DNA of 64,000 nucleotides from Galaxea fascicularis (Eukaryota; Cnidaria; Anthozoa; Scleractinia; Euphylliidae), in contig OX419338.1 in the NCBI GenBank assembly GCA_948470475.1, forward strand, positions 9,285,350 to 9,349,349, in the 5' to 3' direction. A program made the position numbers and the translations under genes. Below, piece by piece: positions 53,401 through 64,000 of this stretch. Within the stretch, counting starts at the first letter, position 1; every line of letters starts with the position of its first letter. The notes below the pieces were generated by a model. That model was not told where the DNA came from. It did not search any database and worked only from the letters and a program-made list of their open reading frames with translations.

Positions 53401-56400
53401 CTTTTCTATTTCCACAGAAGGTGCTGGGTTCTATAGTCTCTCTGTGGCTCTTCTGACATAAAGTCAGCATTCTTGAAAACAGATATCTGAGAAGTGCATT
53501 TCATCAATTTCAAAACTGTTCCTGTAGTTTTAGAAAGTTCTATAAAAAGCCTCTCTGTTAAGTCATGAATAATAGGGAGTTTTAGCAACGACGACGGCGA
53601 CGGCAACGAAAACGTCATTTCAAAATATAACCTCTCGTTTCTGTGACGCTTTCGAAATTATTGGAATTTGTTCAACTTGCAAAATGCTGACGAACTGTCC
53701 AGGAACTAAATTACTGTGAACGGCGTTAAAGCAAGGAAAAAGAAAGAAAACTTTGTCGTCATGCGCTCACGTTCTCGAGAAAACATAAAACTTGGTCATT
53801 TGACGTTGTTGTTGTGCAGAGGACGGCAAAGAAATGTACAAAACTGTAAAACGCACGTGCAGAGCGATTGGTTTTGGTCATTAAACCTATTGTTTTGTGG
53901 CGTTCTCGTTGCCGTTGCCGTCCTAGTTGCTAAAACTCCCTAATGTCTGTCAATAAGTTTTATGGTATTAGAAGTCGGTAGCTGGCAGATTTCCGCCATC
54001 CACCAGACCACTTTGTACCAGCTACTTTTGTCCCAGAATAAAAGAAATTGCATCTGTGAGCTTCATGCTCATTTTTTGTCTGTAGCCATGTACGTCAGTC
54101 GATTCATCCATCTACTTAAAATCCCAGTGACAACCCTGGGTGATGTATGAGATCCTCCTTTGTCTTTGAGTTAACCTCAACATATATAAGCCGTGTAACT
54201 GGTCACTTACTGTATGGTCAGCAAATACAGAACCATGCCTTTGACATGACAACAAGCCTATATGCCAAATCAAAAGCAAATGTAAGGAAATTCAGATACA
54301 CATTGCCCAAGAAGTTATCTACTCCCTTAATTATTAATGCCAAACCTCTTCCTGTTGAAATTGATAAAACACAGTGCCCAGTCTTTCATTTTATTTACTG
54401 CAATTCTCAGCTCTTATTCATTTTTGCAGATGATGAGGTGGAGGAGGCTGAAGAAGCTGCTACTGAGCACTTGTTGGACTCGTCAGTTGTCGGCAGACAT
54501 GCATTCACAGCAATGGCGGGCGACCATGACCGATTAACTAGGCAACGATTGCAGAGATCTCCTAATGAGATGCATGGTATTCATCAGGAGAGAGTGTAAG
54601 ACATCAAATTATAAATAATAAAATAATTTTAAACATTAATTTATTCTTGAACATTGGAGGTGGATAGCTGTAGATGTACATGAGGTGTACATGAGGTGAA
54701 CTAAGATAATAGCTCAAGGTTTGAAATTAACTTTTCACCCATTCGCCAGCTTGTGACAAGAAAGAAAAATTTTGTCGCCAAATCCAAAATTTTGGCAACC
54801 AGTTCCAAAAAACTACAATGTAGTCACCAGTGCTAGATTTCTGGTTGCATTGGCGACCAGTGAGTTACAATTTCGATCCCCAGAATTCTATCTAACACTT
54901 ATCTAGGGACTCGCATCCCTGCAGTCTTGAGAATTCACCAGATGCACTGACAACTTGATGCCCCCCACATTTGTAAACAGTGAACATTTTGGCTCTTTGA
55001 CGTCCCATTTGAGTTTGATCTCAGAGTTGTTAAAAAGCACCAGTGGCCAGTGATGTTGCCCGCTACTTTCCTAGTTTTGCTGGTTATGATTCACGGGTAA
55101 AAGGAGAAAAATATATGGCAGAAAATTGTGTTGAATTACCCCTGAGTGCCGTCTACTTTCCTAGATTTTCCTTCTACTTAAAATCTTTTTGACAACCCTG
55201 GTTTCTCTTTGTGTGGGCAAGCAAGAGACAAGGCCAACATTTTACAGGTCACTGTCTGATGATGTGATCATTTGAACTGAGGCAGGTGTTAAGAACACAG
55301 TGAGCTACTGATCTAAAATGTCAAATACCAATTTGGAAACAAAGTGACCTTCTTTTTCTTTTCTTTCCTTTTTTTTTTTTTGTCGTTTTTCCCTCCTGGT
55401 TTGCTTACTTTCCCATCTGCTTTGTTCACCAGGTATCAGAGATGGTTAAGACGAGCCAGAACAGAAGACTTGTCCAGCCTGGTCAGGCTTAGAATGGTCT
55501 ATCAGTCAGGTCTGTCTGACTGTCTGTGTGTCTGTGTGTCTGTTTGTCTGTCCAGCAGTTAGTCTCTAAGTGTCTTTGTGTGTTGTGTATGGTCGGGTGA
55601 TGGGGATAGTGCAAAAAAAAAAAAGTTATTTCAGGCAAGGCCATCTTGTTTCAAAACATTTTGCTCGTTGGCTACATTTCAAGACAAGTTTTAAACTCAG
55701 TTCAATAACTGACAATAGAGGTGGCCAACAAATGAGAAAACGGCCCTAGATTATGAACTCTTCATCATCCTCAAAATAGTTAAACCAGAGCTGAGTGCCA
55801 AGACCAATGTGAAAATGAGCACTCAAGATAACCATGTTCTATTATAATGCAGTTTGGCTGGAAATTAAATGGCAACCTGTGTTTTTGTCTATGCCTAATG
55901 AAAAATAAAGTTAACAAGAAAAGAAAATGAAGATCTTTTATCAGTGTCGGTGGTGTTTTTTTGTTTTTGTTGATTCCAACAACGTTGTACCCGATGTTAT
56001 GACCAAAATTGATGACTATTCAGATAACAGATCTGACATGTGTGTGGTCAATATTGCAACACTGATTTATTCTATCTTACAAAATCAAGCTATTAAATTA
56101 CATTGTTGAGGAAAAACAAATCGATTACATAATTGTACAATCTAGTGCAAGAAGATCGACAGACAAACCTACCCTGTGCATAAAGAAGAAACAGCATTCA
56201 TGCGTATTTATTTTATTTTGTTTTATCTTTCAGGTGTGGATTTTCTGGGCAGACCTGTTGTTGTGTTTGTTGGTCGTCATTTTCAAGCCAGGAACATTGA
56301 TCTAAACAAGGTTGTTACGAAGTTTGGACATTTTTACCCCTGGTCGCCGTCACCATTGGTGAATTTTGTGAGGTTTTAAGGCTGGTGGATTTTGAGGGGA

Positions 56401-59400
56401 GGGAACAGGCAGAAACATAGCTTGGGGAGGGCATGTGAAGCTATAGCCAAAAATGTAGTATGGATGACTTTTCCTGCAATACATCGATTGATATATTTCT
56501 CCTACAGTTCAAGGAATGTTTCGGCATAAGTAAACGCCATTAAGTAGAATTTCTGTGACGTTTGGGGCCGGAAAACAGCAAAATCCTAAGACAGTGCCTT
56601 TAACGACGAGGCATCCGCATAATCATCCTCATCACCAAGGGAGGGTGTTTATTGGAGAAGAGGTGCTTATTCGGGATCAGGCGTTTCTTTCTATTTCGGC
56701 AAACAGCCGAATGTTAAAAACGATATTTTCGCCAAAACGTTTAAAGAAGAGGTCTTTCATGTAAAGGAATGATAATATGTAATACGCTCTCGCATGGAAA
56801 TTACAATCGAGGAACTTAGAACAAGTCCACTCTATGAAATATGGGATCGATGTGAGCTATTATAGAAAGATGAAACACGGCTGATCAGGCGTTTTACCGC
56901 GATTGAAACAGATGGGGGCGGCGATATTAGAGTAGGGGCGCTTATTTAAAAGTAGAGTGAGGAGGGCGGGGCGCTAATTAGAATAGGGGCACTTATTAAC
57001 AAAAGGAAATGGGCGCTTATTGGAAGGAGGGCGCTAAATCGAATCATAATGACAATCCCCCCAAAAAGGACACGTTTCCTCGGAGATTTATGAAGAAAAA
57101 GATCGAAGATTCGATGACGTTGTAGTTTATGAAAAGAAATATCACACCATTGTTTTATTCCGGCCAATTGTTTTTCGGAATGGTGGGAATTTTAATGTTT
57201 GTTTTAAAATCAGTTTTACACGTGACATTACTCGTTTTTCGTTGATTTGTTTTTTATAGTTTCTATTTCACCATGAAGACCTTTGAACAGTTTCATGGTT
57301 TATATACGAATGACCGAATACTGTTTGTGTTGTCTACTAAGGAATACATGTGAAGTGTAACCAGTGCTCTGAAGACGTGCACTTTGCCTGGTCTCGAATT
57401 TCGTATTAGGTAACATGACAGCTGGCACGTGGCTACAGCGTTTTTAACACAGACAAATTACACAGAGATAAAAAAGACAAATAACTCATCAAAATTACTC
57501 GATAAGAAGTGACATATCTAAAGGAAACTGCACGCGAAGATTTCAGAAAAGTGGGTAGATATATTCGAATTTAAAAGAAATCGTCTACATTATGAAACAG
57601 GGTCGATGTATTTGTACTTTTGAAAAAAAAAAAGGAACGGAAACTGACAGAAAAAAGCTTATTCGCCAGCAAGGAAAACAAACAGGGAGTTCCTAATTTG
57701 AAGCCACCGAAGCGTAGTTTTGAGGGGTAGAGGACAGAGGAGTGAAAAGAAAACTTGTCAAAACTTTCACACTACGTTTAGATCAGCAACTATGTTTTTT
57801 TCTTTTATTATTTGGCTTCCTCAAAGGTTTTTTCTTTTCGATTAGAGCTTTTTGTCATTTATATCACCCAAGCATAGAGGTGTCTGATAAGGGTAATGGC
57901 ATTTGATCTTTCAAATGACGGGAACCATTAGCAGTAGCATCAGTTCTCCGTTTAGTCAAACCATTATTGTTTTCCCCCAAGGTGAAGAGTTTTTTATTTT
58001 CATTCGCATGTTTTGTCTGGGGCAAACGAGTTTCAATTGTACTTGGTGGTCCACTTTATGTGATCTTGAACGTCAAGTTTCAAGTTCTTGACCAGAAAGA
58101 TAAATTTTTGTAGCCAAAACAACGAATCGATGCGGACTAACTGTGAGGTTATTAGAAATTCACCGTGATGTTTTACAAATTTGCAGATTTTTAAAAACCC
58201 TTTTCAAGTGATTCTTGGTGGATTACTAGGGAAAATGTTCACATTTTGATGTTCAGTGTAGTGATCGCAAGTCAGTGCAATCCTTTATAATCAAAATTCC
58301 GTATAGCGCAGTTAAGGTGTCACTCTTGTTGTCAAACTGATAGCCTTGCCTTGCAATTAAACCCCGTCGCTCTCAGAAAAAAAATGGGACATTAAAAGCT
58401 TTTATTATCTCTTGGTTAAAGACCAATTTCCATTTATACCCCATCGGTTACTGAGGAGCAAACATGGAGCCAAATGAACCAAAAGCTGTAAAAGGCATTT
58501 TTAAGTTCCGTATGGTGTTTGAAGCCTGTTCAAAGTGATGTTGCCATTAGCTGGACGAATTTGATCTGTTCGGATTCCTCAGCTCAAATTTAGTTGCTCG
58601 AAAATTTTAGGAAACAAAACATTTTCCTTTGAGAAATTGCTAGTTAAAATGAACTTTCCACGAACTTTCTAGGGAACTGTTTACTTTCCGAATTGTTAAC
58701 CGACGTTTTTGGCGGCCGAAAAGAGCAAATATGGCCCTTCTAAAATTGCCTGGGGCTATCATTTCCCCATTTCAATCTTTTAGGCCACGTTTCACATACG
58801 AAAATCGGAGAGCTTTCTTTGATCCACGCCGAACACCTAAGGCAAACTACCCTCCACCGAATATATATATATACCAAAACTTCTCGTTGGGTGCCTCTGA
58901 TTAGTCCCTCCCTACCTAAAATGTCCAAATTGTTAATTTGAAACAGGCATTGGCGGCGCTGACCAATATGTAGCATTTTGCCATGTTGATAAAACTGCAA
59001 GTAACGGAGAGGACTTACTGTCTTAGTTTATATTCATATCTGAGTCTGTCAGAATGAAGCTGAGCTGTTGTTTGTTGTCTTGCAGGCTGTAGCGTATTTT
59101 ATCTATGTGTTAGACAAGATCGTCAACAGGGATTATGTCATTGTGTATCTGCACACTCTGAGTTCCGAGGAGAATCAGCCCCCCCTGTCGTTTTTAAAGG
59201 ACATTTATCACCTTGTGGACAACAAGTAAGATACTGTTTATCTCGTGTGAACTTCAGCGAGTGGTAGGCTCATAGCCCATGCTTCAAAGCTCTCGCTACA
59301 TTTCAACTACAATTTTTCGAGCTGAAAGTTTGAGCGCAACGAGCGATCCAGGATAGAGAGTTGCTAAATTCCGCAGCTATCTATGGTTCATTAGTTTGCT

Positions 59401-61524
59401 AAGCAGTATAAACTGGTTACTTAAGAATGAAATTTAGCTACTAAGTTGTATGTTTTGCAAACTTGCGTGTGCGTTTTATCGAAGGCGTAATTAACCGACA
59501 GACAGACGGACGAACTGACGACAAAAGTGTATGGGATTTTTGTGGGTCTGGAAGAGGGTTTGGGTAAGACCAACCGACCGACTTCTCCCTACCATATCAC
59601 CAGTTTGTCAATAACACAGGGCATGAGAATACAGGAAGTGATCACCAGATATCAGTTGAGTTTGGTTGGGGAATGAAGAGTTAAGAACTGTAGTGTTGAG
59701 AGCGCTCTCTCCAGTTCTACTAGTGTGTCCCGCGGGTTCGATTCGACTCGGGATTAGTGGGCTGAGTTTGTTGGTTCCACTCCACCCTGCGCCGAGAGGT
59801 TTTTTTCTGGGTACTCCGGTTTAAACCAATATTTGATTTGATGTGATTTGATTGGTAATTAGATTGCTGGACACCAGTTGATACCAGCTGATTGTATTGT
59901 CAGTTAAATAAAGTTTACTATTTACGTAAACGTCGGTCGATTTTCTTCTGTTTTCAGGTATCGACGTAATCTGAAGGCATTCTACATTGTGCACCCTACC
60001 CTCTGGGCACGAATTGTCACGTGGTTTTTCACCACGTTCACCGCCTCTTCTATAAAAGAAAAAGTCCATTTCCTTTCTGGTATTCAATACCTGTACGACT
60101 GGATTGACCCGGATCAACTGGAAATACCGGCATTTGTGTTGGAATATGATATGAAGGTCGGTAAAGCTGTATTTAAACAGGTTTTTAAAGCGCTAACAGT
60201 GATTGACGGCTAATTTCTCCTCTTTGTATCTCTGCTTCACCAAACACTCAGAAGGAACATGAAAGATCAAATGTCAAATTCCCCCAACTACTACCATGCG
60301 AAATACATGGAGAAAGTGTGGAGTGTTTGGTAGTTGTTTAGGACGGCCTTTGATTCAGCAGTTGAACTCCTGTTCGGACATAACGAGTTCATTACTACTT
60401 TAGTTGAAGGCATTCGTGGATGTATTGCTGATGCATGAAAATGGACCAAAGCGAAGTCCAAATTACTGACCTAACTGTGACGTGAACTCGTTAAGAATAT
60501 ATGTCATTCGGGTCTCCTTCAGGCATCAGTTGGTATTTTATTTCATTAATGAACCTATTTTGGTGGAAAAGAAACTTCTTGAACGTTTTCGCACAGCCAA
60601 CCCCGCAAAATCGCTCTGGATCTGATGTTACTGTCACGGGTTTTATTGTACTTGAGTATGGTGGGGAGTACAGTTTCTGCATTGCAAACCTCTCCTCTTC
60701 AGGGAAGGTTCATTTCCACTTCTCGTTTTTCCGTTTTCACTTATTTTATATTAATTCGTTACTTTTGTAAACAGTCTTTGGTTGGCTGTTTTCACATTTT
60801 ATTACAAACGTGGATGATATACTCGTTTTGGACGAGTACATCACACAAGGCGAGAAAATCGGCTTGCGCAGGACGGGAAAAACTAACGGATGAATACTAT
60901 TGAGGACGAATAAAAAAAGGGACGAAGACGACTTTGGAATGAGTAACGGAGCCGTCAAGTATTTTTTTGTTTTTGTTTTGGGGGGAGGGTGGGGGGCGGG
61001 GGGAGAGTTAACATCGTAAAGGCTAGCGGATTCTTCATGGTGGCCAACAGCGGACGATTGTATATTTAGGGAACAAACGACGTGGTGAATACGTTGTTTG
61101 ACGTAAGCTTTCTCTGATTTTGTTAAATTATTGATATCCTGACTAATTGACGGTCAAATTCCATAATTAGACGCTAACTCACGGGAACTTAAACTAATTC
61201 CGCCGGGAAGTTTCATCAGTAATGATGTTTCAATGAACTCCTTGGTGTATGTGTTGTGGTGGTTCGATGAGACCGTTCTTTTGAGTCTTTGGCTCCAACG
61301 TTCTTTGATCGTCATAAAGGAAAGTGCTGTTGTGATAATTGTCGTTATTACGTAACGTAATGTTAACGTAAGGTTAACGTATATTCCCGTCGAGTTTGGT
61401 GAACAGTGCTTGTTCTTCTAACGTTGCTCGTCATTAGCTTTTTACTGACGTTTTCTTCCATTTACAGGAAAATGGAAACAACTATCATACCCCTGCCAGC
61501 ACGTATCGCACGGGAAGTCTATAA
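43602..61524 (+). CDS. GDAP2: Ganglioside-induced differentiation-associated protein 2, 14 coding exons
   Basis: GDAP2 has an N-terminal macro domain and a C-terminal CRAL-TRIO/Sec14-like lipid-binding domain; loss in humans causes a recessive ataxia, but its molecular job is unsettled. Exons: 43602-43768, 46723-46865, 48632-48683, 51172-51273, 51609-51697, 52598-52671, 52769-52856, 53265-53345, 54430-54595, 55433-55509, 56234-56310, 59086-59225, 59958-60156, 61468-61524. All are GT-AG, phases agree, and the sum of 1,512 nt gives 503 residues against 497 in human. The start MDPLG is identical to the vertebrate start, and the end FVLEYDMKENG then STYRTGSL aligns with the vertebrate tail. No stop or shift inside. 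Introns are long and full of transposons. Confidence 0.95.
44390..44830. repeat. ATCGAT/ATCAAT-rich low-complexity block
   Basis: ATCGAT, TGATATCAAT and CAATCAATCAAT motifs recur, and CGATAACCACACAAA occurs twice (near 44468 and 44706), which suggests an old element with repeated or inverted ends around about 240 bp. Confidence 0.5.
45640..45935 (+). mobile_element. tRNA-derived SINE family S2 with A and B boxes
   Basis: A-box TAGCTTAATGG (45649-45659) and B-box GGTTCAAACCT (45693-45703), then a body ending TGTTAAAGAATCTATACACT and AAAAAGAGTAAAGGGCATTG, shared with the copy at 36888-37215. Not a tRNA gene: no closing acceptor stem. Confidence 0.8.
46050..46620 (+). mobile_element. LINE 3' fragment (Jockey/CR1-like) with TATC tail
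   Basis: The frame ending at 46407 encodes YGSPVFHRALPSYLSEDLER and LQKRAMKIIYPELSYAKALE, the typical region just after the reverse-transcriptase domain of Jockey/CR1-like LINEs, followed by a Cys-containing tail and stop. A 3' UTR of about 190 bp ends in AATAAAC and (TATC)n at 46597-46617. The catalytic domain is missing, so this is a 5'-truncated insertion. Confidence 0.75.
47650..48185 (-). mobile_element. Penelope-like element, GIY-YIG endonuclease end
   Basis: The frame 48176-47775 encodes 133 residues. AVYSIPCNDCDHEYIGQTKR is the GIY-YIG start with the CDxC-type Cys pair, then QLGTRLKEHQKAV with the catalytic Arg, and CLEAWHI with the Glu. This is the C-terminal endonuclease of Penelope-like retroelements. 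The frame is open to its stop, but the reverse transcriptase that should precede it is missing, so the copy is 5'-truncated. The hammerhead-like motif follows downstream. In GDAP2 intron 2. Confidence 0.85.
47690..47729 (-). ncRNA. Hammerhead-like motif of a Penelope-like element
   Basis: On the minus strand: CTGATGA, an extra A, a six-pair stem (GACACT/AGTGTC) with a 7-base loop, GAAAC, a short stem III and GTC. The order and spacing match hammerhead ribozymes, which are known in Penelope-like elements. The extra base between CTGATGA and stem II, and poor stem I pairing, leave activity uncertain. Confidence 0.45.
48709..49027. mobile_element. Short TIR element (GTTGCCACAG ends)
   Basis: The start GTTGCCACAGGTCAGG and the end CTGTGGCTGTGGCAACC are inverted repeats; the interior is made of GTCAGGGAAAAGTCAGGGAA-type units. 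An imperfect hairpin with 18-bp arms lies at 48861-48900. It sits 25 bp after GDAP2 exon 3. Confidence 0.65.
49301..49501. mobile_element. MITE family F, complete copy
   Basis: The ends GGGCTCGGTTGTTCGAAAGG and CTTTCGAACAACCGGGCCC are nearly perfect inverted repeats, extended by GATTAACCTAATCC / GGATTAGCGTTAATC. 201 bp, non-coding. A half copy is at 38502-38621. Confidence 0.85.
49954..50229 (+). pseudogene. RecQ-like helicase fragment
   Basis: The open frame reads LRTEQVKSISTLSSGEDFIV, then PTGFGKS (motif I, Walker A), then VLVVCPLKSIIQDQLAEATS (motif Ia). This is the first third of a RecQ-type helicase core; motifs II (DEAH) to VI are missing because the sequence changes to Penelope type near 50225. 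It cannot be an active helicase. Confidence 0.75.
50232..50870 (+). pseudogene. Penelope-type reverse-transcriptase fragment
   Basis: From 50232 the frame includes KPTVWKRYIDDVFSLWD, with the YIDD catalytic motif at 50277-50288, then FLDTIVYKG. A frameshift near 50445 moves the rest (THFKPTETFQYTHFTSCHPP, then FEENISKFKK, then LVEKLLSEIKF) into other frames, with further breaks and stops. The N-terminal fingers and the GIY-YIG end are absent. It is a dead fragment inside the TIR element. Confidence 0.75.
53574..53941. mobile_element. MITE family E, complete copy with AAT duplication
   Basis: The ends AGGGAGTTTTAGCAACGACG and GTTGCTAAAACTCCCT are inverted repeats extended by GACGGCAACG-type sequence. 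AAT flanks both sides (53571-53573, 53942-53944), a 3-bp duplication as in PIF/Harbinger-type elements. 368 bp. In GDAP2 intron 8. Confidence 0.85.
54430..54595 (+). other. GDAP2: GDAP2 exon 9, acidic linker
   Basis: It encodes an acidic run (DDEVEEAEEAA), then SVVGRHAFTAMAGDHDRLTR, which corresponds to the conserved FIGSHAFARMEGD-type motif of the family. It joins the macro and CRAL-TRIO halves (residues about 266-321). Confidence 0.85.
54715..54885. repeat. Short repeat related to the 12323 element
   Basis: It starts AGGTTTGAAATTAAC and ends AATTTCGATCCCC, with GTCGCCAA and TGGCGACCAG motifs between, echoing the ends and motifs at 12323-13332. Weakly supported. Confidence 0.35.
55507..55560. 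repeat. TCTG/TGTG microsatellite at the GDAP2 exon 10 donor
   Basis: (TCTG)n with TGTG interruptions begins at the splice donor itself (GTCTGT at 55510). Length changes here could affect splicing. Confidence 0.8.
56311..59085 (+). other. GDAP2 intron 11
   Basis: 2.8 kb. 56540-57050 holds a decayed DNA element in which GGGCGCTTATT-type units recur (near 56645, 56937, 56984, 57010). 57180-59040 shows nothing recognised except AT-rich sequence and a short (TA)n at about 58861. Confidence 0.55.
56540..57050. repeat. Decayed element with GGGCGCTTATT units
   Basis: GGTGTTTATTGG, GGTGCTTATTCGG, GGGGCGCTTATT, GGGCGCTAATTAG and GGGCGCTTATTGG are scattered over 500 bp, as in the repeated termini of Tc1/mariner-type elements. 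The transposase is not recognisable. Confidence 0.4.
59690..59865 (+). mobile_element. SINE family S1 copy
   Basis: B-box-like GGTTCGATTCG (59735-59745), then GTGGGCTGAGTTTGTTGGTT, CTGGGTACTCCGGTTT and ATTTGATTTGATGTG. It lies 95 bp before GDAP2 exon 13. Confidence 0.75.
60157..61467 (+). other. GDAP2 intron 13
   Basis: 1.3 kb with a G-rich run at about 60980-61005. I recognise no gene or element. Confidence 0.6.
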
Positions 61525-63800
61525 GGACGTCTGGTGGTTATTAAAATTGAAAATGAAGCGTCATTAGAATGGAATATTAACACATGAATACAGAATAATT
61601 TCAAATGGTCCTTGAGAATACGAAACCTTCTACCTCGTGAAATACAGACATTTTTATTTATTGACTTGTTGATTTCATTAGCTTTTTGTTCTTCTAACAA
61701 AGGTTGAATAATTCTTTGATTTGCTTTTGTCGAATTTTGTCAAACACATGATCATGTTCTGCAGTCGAGAATTGATGTTCGCAGATAAACGCAGTCTACA
61801 GGAAATTAAGTCTATTTAGGCAGCTTCGCTTAATTGTTGCCGTCCGTATATAGACGAGATGTGCCTTAATTTTTTTTCTCTAGTGATGAAAAACAGTTGT
61901 TTTCTCTTTTGTAACCGATCGACTTTTTGACCAAATTTTCGGCATAATTGTGACTCACTGTTCTATGCTATTTTCGTCAAATTTTCGGAGCCTGCCAAGT
62001 TCCAGCCTAACTGGCAGAATCATTTTGATCGGAAATATACGTATTATATCAGGAACAGTTTAAGACAAGAGTTCCTCATGAATATAAAATTTATAGTGTC
62101 ATGATTATTTGCCCCGTAGAGTTTACTAAAAATAGAAATAGAGTTTGTCTTGCTGCAATTACATGCATTTTAGAGTTTCTAAAACTAGTTGAAGCTGGAG
62201 CTTCCGAAGGGGGAATTCAGACAAACAAAGTAAAGCACAGGCTAACAAGTTGTACTATAACAGAGTAATAAAGCTATTTTTGATGAATGATAGCATGGTG
62301 CGTTCACCGAATATTTAGCTTTCTCTCAGTTTTATTTCCTCCACACTACTATGAACCGTACATTGCTGACAAGATCTGAAACGTGGTTTTTCGACCACTA
62401 AGCTACTTACAGTGGTCTGGAACGCGGGTTTCAGAATTTCAGACATTTCCAGCCCTTGCCGGCAAAACAAGATGGCATTTCGAACCGTTTTAAGTTGTTG
62501 GTAGAAATGGCGTCAACTCTGACAGCAGCTGCGAGTTAAAAAGACTTCTCCGCTATGAGAGTCGATGTTGTTCGCGTGTGTTTAATCGTACCATGGCCAA
62601 GAATTAACCTTTTTCATTTAAATAGATATTACTCCCGCCCACACGCTGCATTCAGCGAATGCAAAAAATACGTTAAAGAAAAAAACCCATAGCGAAAGTG
62701 GGAAGCTTTTGAAATGCAAATTTTCCTTGTCAATGGAGATTTCGAAATTAGCACAAAATTTCCATTGACAAGAAAAGACGTTTTGTCTCGCAAGGGCTAG
62801 TTGCACTTTGTCCCTTCGAATTTTTTTAGAGTCGGATTTCTCTAGAGACATTTTTAAAAGTTGTCAACACCCCCTCAGAGAAAATTGCTTTAGCACTGTT
62901 CCTGTGTAAAGGTTGCCCGTCTTACTGGCAAGCCTGGCCGTTATTTATATCATTGAAATTTCCATGAGAAATTTCCTGAACATACTTGGTCATAGTATAT
63001 GATTGAAGACCGGAGTCAGAGAAAAGAAGTCTTTCTTTAGACCGGTGGCGTTCAAATAAACATCCGGAAACAAATCAACTTTCATTATATATGTGGAAAA
63101 ATACTGACAACAGTTTTAAGTGTAATCGAATTCCTTTCCTTGCGCTCGTTTCACCTAGGAGATATTGCCTTTTACGTTGCGCGCGTCCATCGCCTCCTGG
63201 TTCATTTCTTCGCGTCTCGTTTGTGGTGGTAAGCGATAATTATGGATTGTGGATGTGTTGGTCCCACTAGGCGCCTCATACATCCAAATTTCACTAACCA
63301 CAGACTGACTACTCGAGCAGTTTTTGTGTTTGGTTCTCCCGACTTGTGTGGATTTCGCACTCTCTTGTTCCTCTGCCTCCGCATCAATTGACATAAACAA
63401 AACTCTTGAAACGCTTGACGTCACTTTCGCTATCTATCAGGGATCAGGCACCGTGAATAAAATAAAACCATTCAAGGGAGAAGACAAAGCCGTTTCGCGC
63501 CTCATAAAAATGTTAGCGTGTGTTTCCTTTTGCGGGAACATCATATTATTCTTGATATAGAAAGGCCATTTAAAGATATGTGCGTAGTGGGTAAAAAAAA
63601 AAATTTCTGCCAGCGGTGCATTTTTTTTGCGGAAGGAAGAAACAAGAAAATCGGGGAAAGGTGATAACTTGGCATCACGAAGATGTTTATGACCCCCAGT
63701 GGGCGGGTTGTGGGTTGATAAAAAGCTATCATATCATTGGCTCTTATCATGTCTGCCACTACCGCCTCCCGTGCTAGTTGCCAAGTGATCATTTTCCATT
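61525..63800. other. Region downstream of GDAP2
   Basis: It holds the GDAP2 3' UTR, then about 1.5 kb with no supported gene. A short inverted repeat (CTTGTCAATGGA / TCCATTGACAAG) lies at about 62726-62772. Open frames here are short and show no family features. Confidence 0.6.
62267..62272 (+). terminator. GDAP2: Likely GDAP2 polyadenylation signal
   Basis: AATAAA about 745 bp after the stop. A closer variant, ATTAAA (61540-61545), lies only 16 bp after the stop. The canonical hexamer is favoured. Confidence 0.5.
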
Positions 63801-63810
63801 GTTTCCTTAG

Positions 63811-64000
63811 CCAATCAGAATGTATAAATTATCACTGAAACATGATATCTTCTCGTCGTTGGAAAAATTGAGTTCACTTCAGCGGAGTTTAGAATTGGCT
63901 GTGTTTGGTCCTTGAGAGTACAGAGGTTTACCACAAGTTTCCATCACCGATTTAGTATATTACCCTTCTGTAACGACTTACATTGAAGACATGGAGCTCA
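63811..64000 (+). promoter_or_regulatory. Promoter-like region of a possible third gene
   Basis: CCAAT (63811-63815), a TATA-like TATAAATT (63822-63829) and an ATG at 63991 (ATGGAGCTCA, window edge) are spaced as in a compact RNA polymerase II promoter with a 5' leader of about 140 bp. The three codons seen cannot identify a gene. Confidence 0.3.

Larger units (their letters stand above)
55433..61524 (+). other. GDAP2: GDAP2 exons 10-14, CRAL-TRIO/Sec14-like domain (residues about 345-490)
   Basis: Landmarks are VDFLGRPVVVFVGRHFQARN, AVAYFIYVLDKIVNRDYVIV, YLHTLSSEENQPPLSFLKDI, NLKAFYIVHPTLWARIVTWF and DPDQLEIPAFVLEYDMK: the order of strands and helices in the CRAL-TRIO fold, with the HPT...F gate region. 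The exon 14 tail of 18 residues is less conserved. The exon 10 donor GTCTGT is the first unit of a TCTG microsatellite. Confidence 0.9.

Noticed and set aside
62618..62851. 77-codon minus-strand frame downstream of GDAP2
   Set aside because: It covers a short inverted repeat, has biased composition and shows no domain.

Overview
This is a eukaryotic nuclear DNA window holding two complete, intron-rich protein-coding genes on the + strand, set in a dense background of small transposable elements. Intron density, the protein sequences and the repeat types (tRNA-derived SINEs, Penelope-like elements, many short terminal-inverted-repeat elements) suggest an early-branching animal, most likely an anthozoan cnidarian such as a stony coral. 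That is an inference; no species marker is visible.

Layout. 1-282 is a short upstream region with a promoter carrying RFX (X-box)-like, YY1-like and forkhead-like motifs. 283-39604 is CFAP47, a giant ciliary/flagellar central-apparatus protein. I could chain 54 coding exons with GT...AG borders and compatible phases into one open frame of 3,173 residues, including a calponin-homology domain in exons 30-34. 39605-43601 is intergenic and almost wholly made of transposon remnants: a three-copy palindromic repeat, a Tigger-like element carrying Penelope debris, and a Harbinger-like element with a Myb/SANT-like fragment. 43602-61524 is GDAP2, with a macro domain followed by a CRAL-TRIO/Sec14-like domain: 14 coding exons, 503 residues. 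61525-64000 is intergenic and ends in a CCAAT/TATA promoter-like stretch with an ATG at 63991 that may begin a third gene.

No functional link between the two genes can be read from the sequence: CFAP47 works in motile cilia, GDAP2 is a conserved cytoplasmic protein of unsettled role. The unusual material lies in the introns. GDAP2 intron 3 holds a 1,530-bp element with terminal inverted repeats and target-site duplication in which a RecQ-like helicase fragment abuts a Penelope-type reverse-transcriptase fragment. GDAP2 intron 2 holds a Penelope-type GIY-YIG endonuclease frame. Three separate places carry hammerhead-ribozyme-like cores with the same one-base deviation from the textbook fold. 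There are also near-perfect palindromes, a tRNA-like sequence enclosed by inverted repeats, and two splice sites that sit in or beside repeats. No bacterial-type system, CRISPR array, rRNA or functional tRNA gene was seen.
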